Shown here piece after piece: positions 62,098-64,000 of a stretch of 64,000 nt of DNA. The stretch is taken from positions 1-64,000 of the forward strand of contig JARLJB010000375.1 of NCBI GenBank assembly GCA_031291415.1, in the 5' to 3' direction. The DNA is from Telmatospirillum sp. GTDB lineage: Bacteria; Pseudomonadota; Alphaproteobacteria; Rhodospirillales; Magnetospirillaceae. Position 1 is the stretch's first letter, and each line of letters starts with the position of its first letter. A program made the position numbers and the translations under genes. Below the pieces are notes generated by a model. The model searched no databases and was not told the origin of the DNA. It saw nothing but the letters and a program-made list of their open reading frames with translations.

Positions 62098-64000
62098 CTA
62101 GATGATCCAGCCCGATTGAGCTTGGTCCAACGCCGGGATCGGTTCGATGAACTGCGCCGTCTGCTGGAAACTGGCATTTCCGTTCAGGCCGAATCCCTCC
62201 AAAGAGCGCGAGAAAATCTCGGCGATGTCCTTTCGCATGCCGTCCGGAAGCGTTTGGCGGCTGCGAAAGATGAGATCAAAGCGTTTGGTCTTGCGCCGCA
62301 CCAAACCGTCCAGTTGCAGCGACCCTAATTTGCTGAGGTCGAGGTCCAGGAGAAATCTGGTTCCTTCCTCTTCGCGGGCCGTGGCCTCTTTCTCGTTTTC
62401 CGGTGGACGCCGAACGACCAGACGGACGCGTTCGATCCGTTGTCCCATCGGCAAAGGCAGGATCAGGCTTTGCCATTCGCCGGGCAGGGGCATGCGTACC
62501 GGACTTTTGAGTGTCGACATTTCCTTGCTGAGTCGGTCCAGCTGCGGTTTTTGTCCAGCCTTTGTCAAGGCGGCCAGCCGTTTTTCGCCGAACCAGGGGC
62601 GAATGGAGCCAGACTCCACTGCAGCGGTCAACCCGATCAGGGCGGCCACCCAGTGAGTACCCGAGTCAGGGGGCGCGGCCGATCCAAGGGCCGGCGGGTG
62701 TGGGTCGAGCTGTGGCAGGATGTCGAGGGCATCGTCGAACGCTGGACTGAAATTGGCCGAGAGGTCTCCCTCGTCCTGGTCGTTGGGCGGGGGTTGCGGT
62801 GTCGTCATTGTCGTGCCGCTCACGGGGGCCAAGGTGACACGGGCGCCGATCGGCAACGGTGTGTCGGTTTGCAAAACCAGCAGCCCCAAGGACGTCTGGA
62901 TCAGAGGTTGGCCTGCATGGCTGTTGGGGGCGACAAAGCCATCGAAACTCTGCGGCAGCGCGCCGGAACTGCTCTCGGTCGCCGGAGCTGGCACAATCGT
63001 ACCGGCGGAGCCGGTGGTGCCGGCAGCGGGGGTGGTGGTCGGTGGCGGGGAATTGCGATCGGCCGCGGCATTCGTGACCGATGACGAGGAGACATCCGTC
63101 GACATGTCGGGCGGTATCGTCTCGGCAGCCGTGTCTTGCGACAGGGGGGGCGTCGATTGGGGGACCGTCGACTGGGTCGGTGTCGCGTCGGCGGTCGTCG
63201 CGGGTGGAGGCTCAGTGGGCTGGACCGTGAGCGTTGTCGCCGGAGGAGACGGCAATGGACGCGATTCCACCGTCGCGGGAATCGAGCCCGTTGGTGGCGG
63301 AGGGGGGGTAGAGGCGGGCGAGTTCCCGAGCGCCTGCGATTTTGTCGGGGCGGCCGATGCCGGCGGCGGCGAGATCGGTTGCTTCGCCTCGCCGCTGACT
63401 TGCAGAGGCGTGCCTGCGGTTGCGGGCAAGCTATTCGCCGGCTTCGTATCCCCACCCCCCGTCCGTGCCATCTCTCCCGTGGTCGCTGGGGCTTCTTCGG
63501 GGGCCGCCGTGGCTCCGGAAGACACAGGTGCGTTTTTTGAGCCCGTGTCCGGCAACCGGACCGGATCGCCCCCATTCGTTGCAGGCGTGCTCTCGGGAGG
63601 CGCCACCTCTTGCACGGTCGGAGGGGTCAGCCGGCTGTAAGCTTGATGCGCCTGCCGGGCCGTGGTCGAACCGTTCATGCTGCCGGTCTGTTGCTGCTGC
63701 GAGAGAGAGCCGGTTTGCGACATGCCGTCATTGGGAGGGGGCGCAGCCGCGGCGGGGTTGGTGGTTTTGCCTGTAATGGCTGTGTTCTGGCCCTGGAGCG
63801 GCTGTTCCCGGCCGGATACCGGCATCGTCGTGGGGGCGGCGGCCGTGGCCGGAGCGCCATTGGTCGGCGTCGCCTGGATGGCGACGATACGGACCTGAAA
63901 CTGTGTGCCGCGGGAAAGAGGGAGAAGGTTCGCATTCTCCGCGGGTTCCGGTGTGCCACCATGGACGACCGTGGCAAGGACGCCCTTCGTCTGAAGCTGT
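62098..64000 (-). CDS. Pro/Thr-rich protein, possibly FliK-like (5' end outside window)
   Basis: The frame is open without a stop from 62098 to the right edge, so the gene is 5'-truncated here. At least 630 residues are visible. The segment at the edge reads 'LLPLSRGTQFQVRIVAIQ', then about 250 residues rich in Pro, Thr, Ala and Ser. After that comes 'PLIQTSLGLLVLQTDTPLPIGARVTL', a pattern found in FliK-type hook-length proteins, and a structured C-terminus with 'WQSLILPLPMGQRIERVRLVVRR' and 'TRFLLDLDLSKLGSLQLDGLVRRKTKRFDLIFRS', reminiscent of the FliK C-terminal domain. The nearby fliI-fliJ genes support a flagellar role, but the family assignment is tentative. Confidence 0.65.
   Translation of the reverse strand, partial: QLQTKGVLATVVHGGTPEPAENANLLPLSRGTQFQVRIVAIQATPTNGAPATAAAPTTMPVSGREQPLQGQNTAITGKTTNPAAAAPPPNDGMSQTGSLSQQQQTGSMNGSTTARQAHQAYSRLTPPTVQEVAPPESTPATNGGDPVRLPDTGSKNAPVSSGATAAPEEAPATTGEMARTGGGDTKPANSLPATAGTPLQVSGEAKQPISPPPASAAPTKSQALGNSPASTPPPPPTGSIPATVESRPLPSPPATTLTVQPTEPPPATTADATPTQSTVPQSTPPLSQDTAAETIPPDMSTDVSSSSVTNAAADRNSPPPTTTPAAGTTGSAGTIVPAPATESSSGALPQSFDGFVAPNSHAGQPLIQTSLGLLVLQTDTPLPIGARVTLAPVSGTTMTTPQPPPNDQDEGDLSANFSPAFDDALDILPQLDPHPPALGSAAPPDSGTHWVAALIGLTAAVESGSIRPWFGEKRLAALTKAGQKPQLDRLSKEMSTLKSPVRMPLPGEWQSLILPLPMGQRIERVRLVVRRPPENEKEATAREEEGTRFLLDLDLSKLGSLQLDGLVRRKTKRFDLIFRSRQTLPDGMRKDIAEIFSRSLEGFGLNGNASFQQTAQFIEPIPALDQAQSGWII

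Overview
The window looks like a GC-rich alphaproteobacterial chromosome, most probably from a Rhodospirillales lineage. The basis is the PHA genes phaR/phaC/phaB, a class I lysyl-tRNA synthetase, the ChpT-CtrA cell-cycle phosphorelay, a CheA-receiver hybrid and linked MetX/MetW. No rRNA, tRNA, CRISPR array or transposase gene was seen. Species cannot be named from the sequence alone.

Layout. 0-2 kb: a TetR regulator and an XRE regulator facing each other. 2-5.2 kb: PHA storage genes (phaR divergent from a small phaE-like gene, phaC and phaB). 5.2-7.8 kb: an EamA-type exporter tail-to-tail with a K+/H+ antiporter. 8.1-13.7 kb: an accessory-looking one-direction cluster (LysR regulator, EamA transporter, cupin, family I CoA-transferase, FAD/NAD(P)-binding protein) with AT-rich spacers. 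13.8-17.2 kb: gloB divergent from a methyltransferase, then metX-metW behind a structured leader.

17.5-32.9 kb is the most striking part. A single 13.3-kb gene encodes about 4,440 residues made almost entirely of an octapeptide (consensus L-[ST]-x-T-Q-[IL]-x-[AG]). Only 21 bp downstream on the same strand is a TPR-containing O-GlcNAc-transferase-like (SPINDLY family) enzyme. The octads are organised in blocks of exactly 24 (576 bp) in the N-terminal part and exactly 48 (1,152 bp) in the C-terminal part. I propose a giant Ser/Thr-rich repeat protein modified by its own glycosyltransferase.

33.5-48.5 kb: housekeeping and transport genes (lysS, a DinG/XPD-like helicase, a MipA-like outer-membrane protein, an S24-like regulator, a two-gene ABC importer, a DUF952 gene, pyrD, a HAD phosphatase, nadK, moaA and an MgtC-like protein). 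48.8-64 kb: motility and cell-cycle control (chpT, cheA-cheW-cheY-cheB-cheR, flagellin with a sigma-54-type promoter, a gmhA-like isomerase, ctrA divergent from fliI-fliJ, a membrane J-domain protein, and a Pro/Thr-rich FliK-like protein cut by the right edge). ChpT passes phosphate to CtrA in this class, and a CtrA-like box precedes fliI, so this block probably couples the cell cycle to flagellum assembly and chemotaxis.

Other sequence-level features are a 107-bp dispersed repeat present twice in inverted orientation (near 0.1 and 45.7 kb), a possible 116-bp MITE abutting a regulator stop codon, and several strong bidirectional terminator hairpins.
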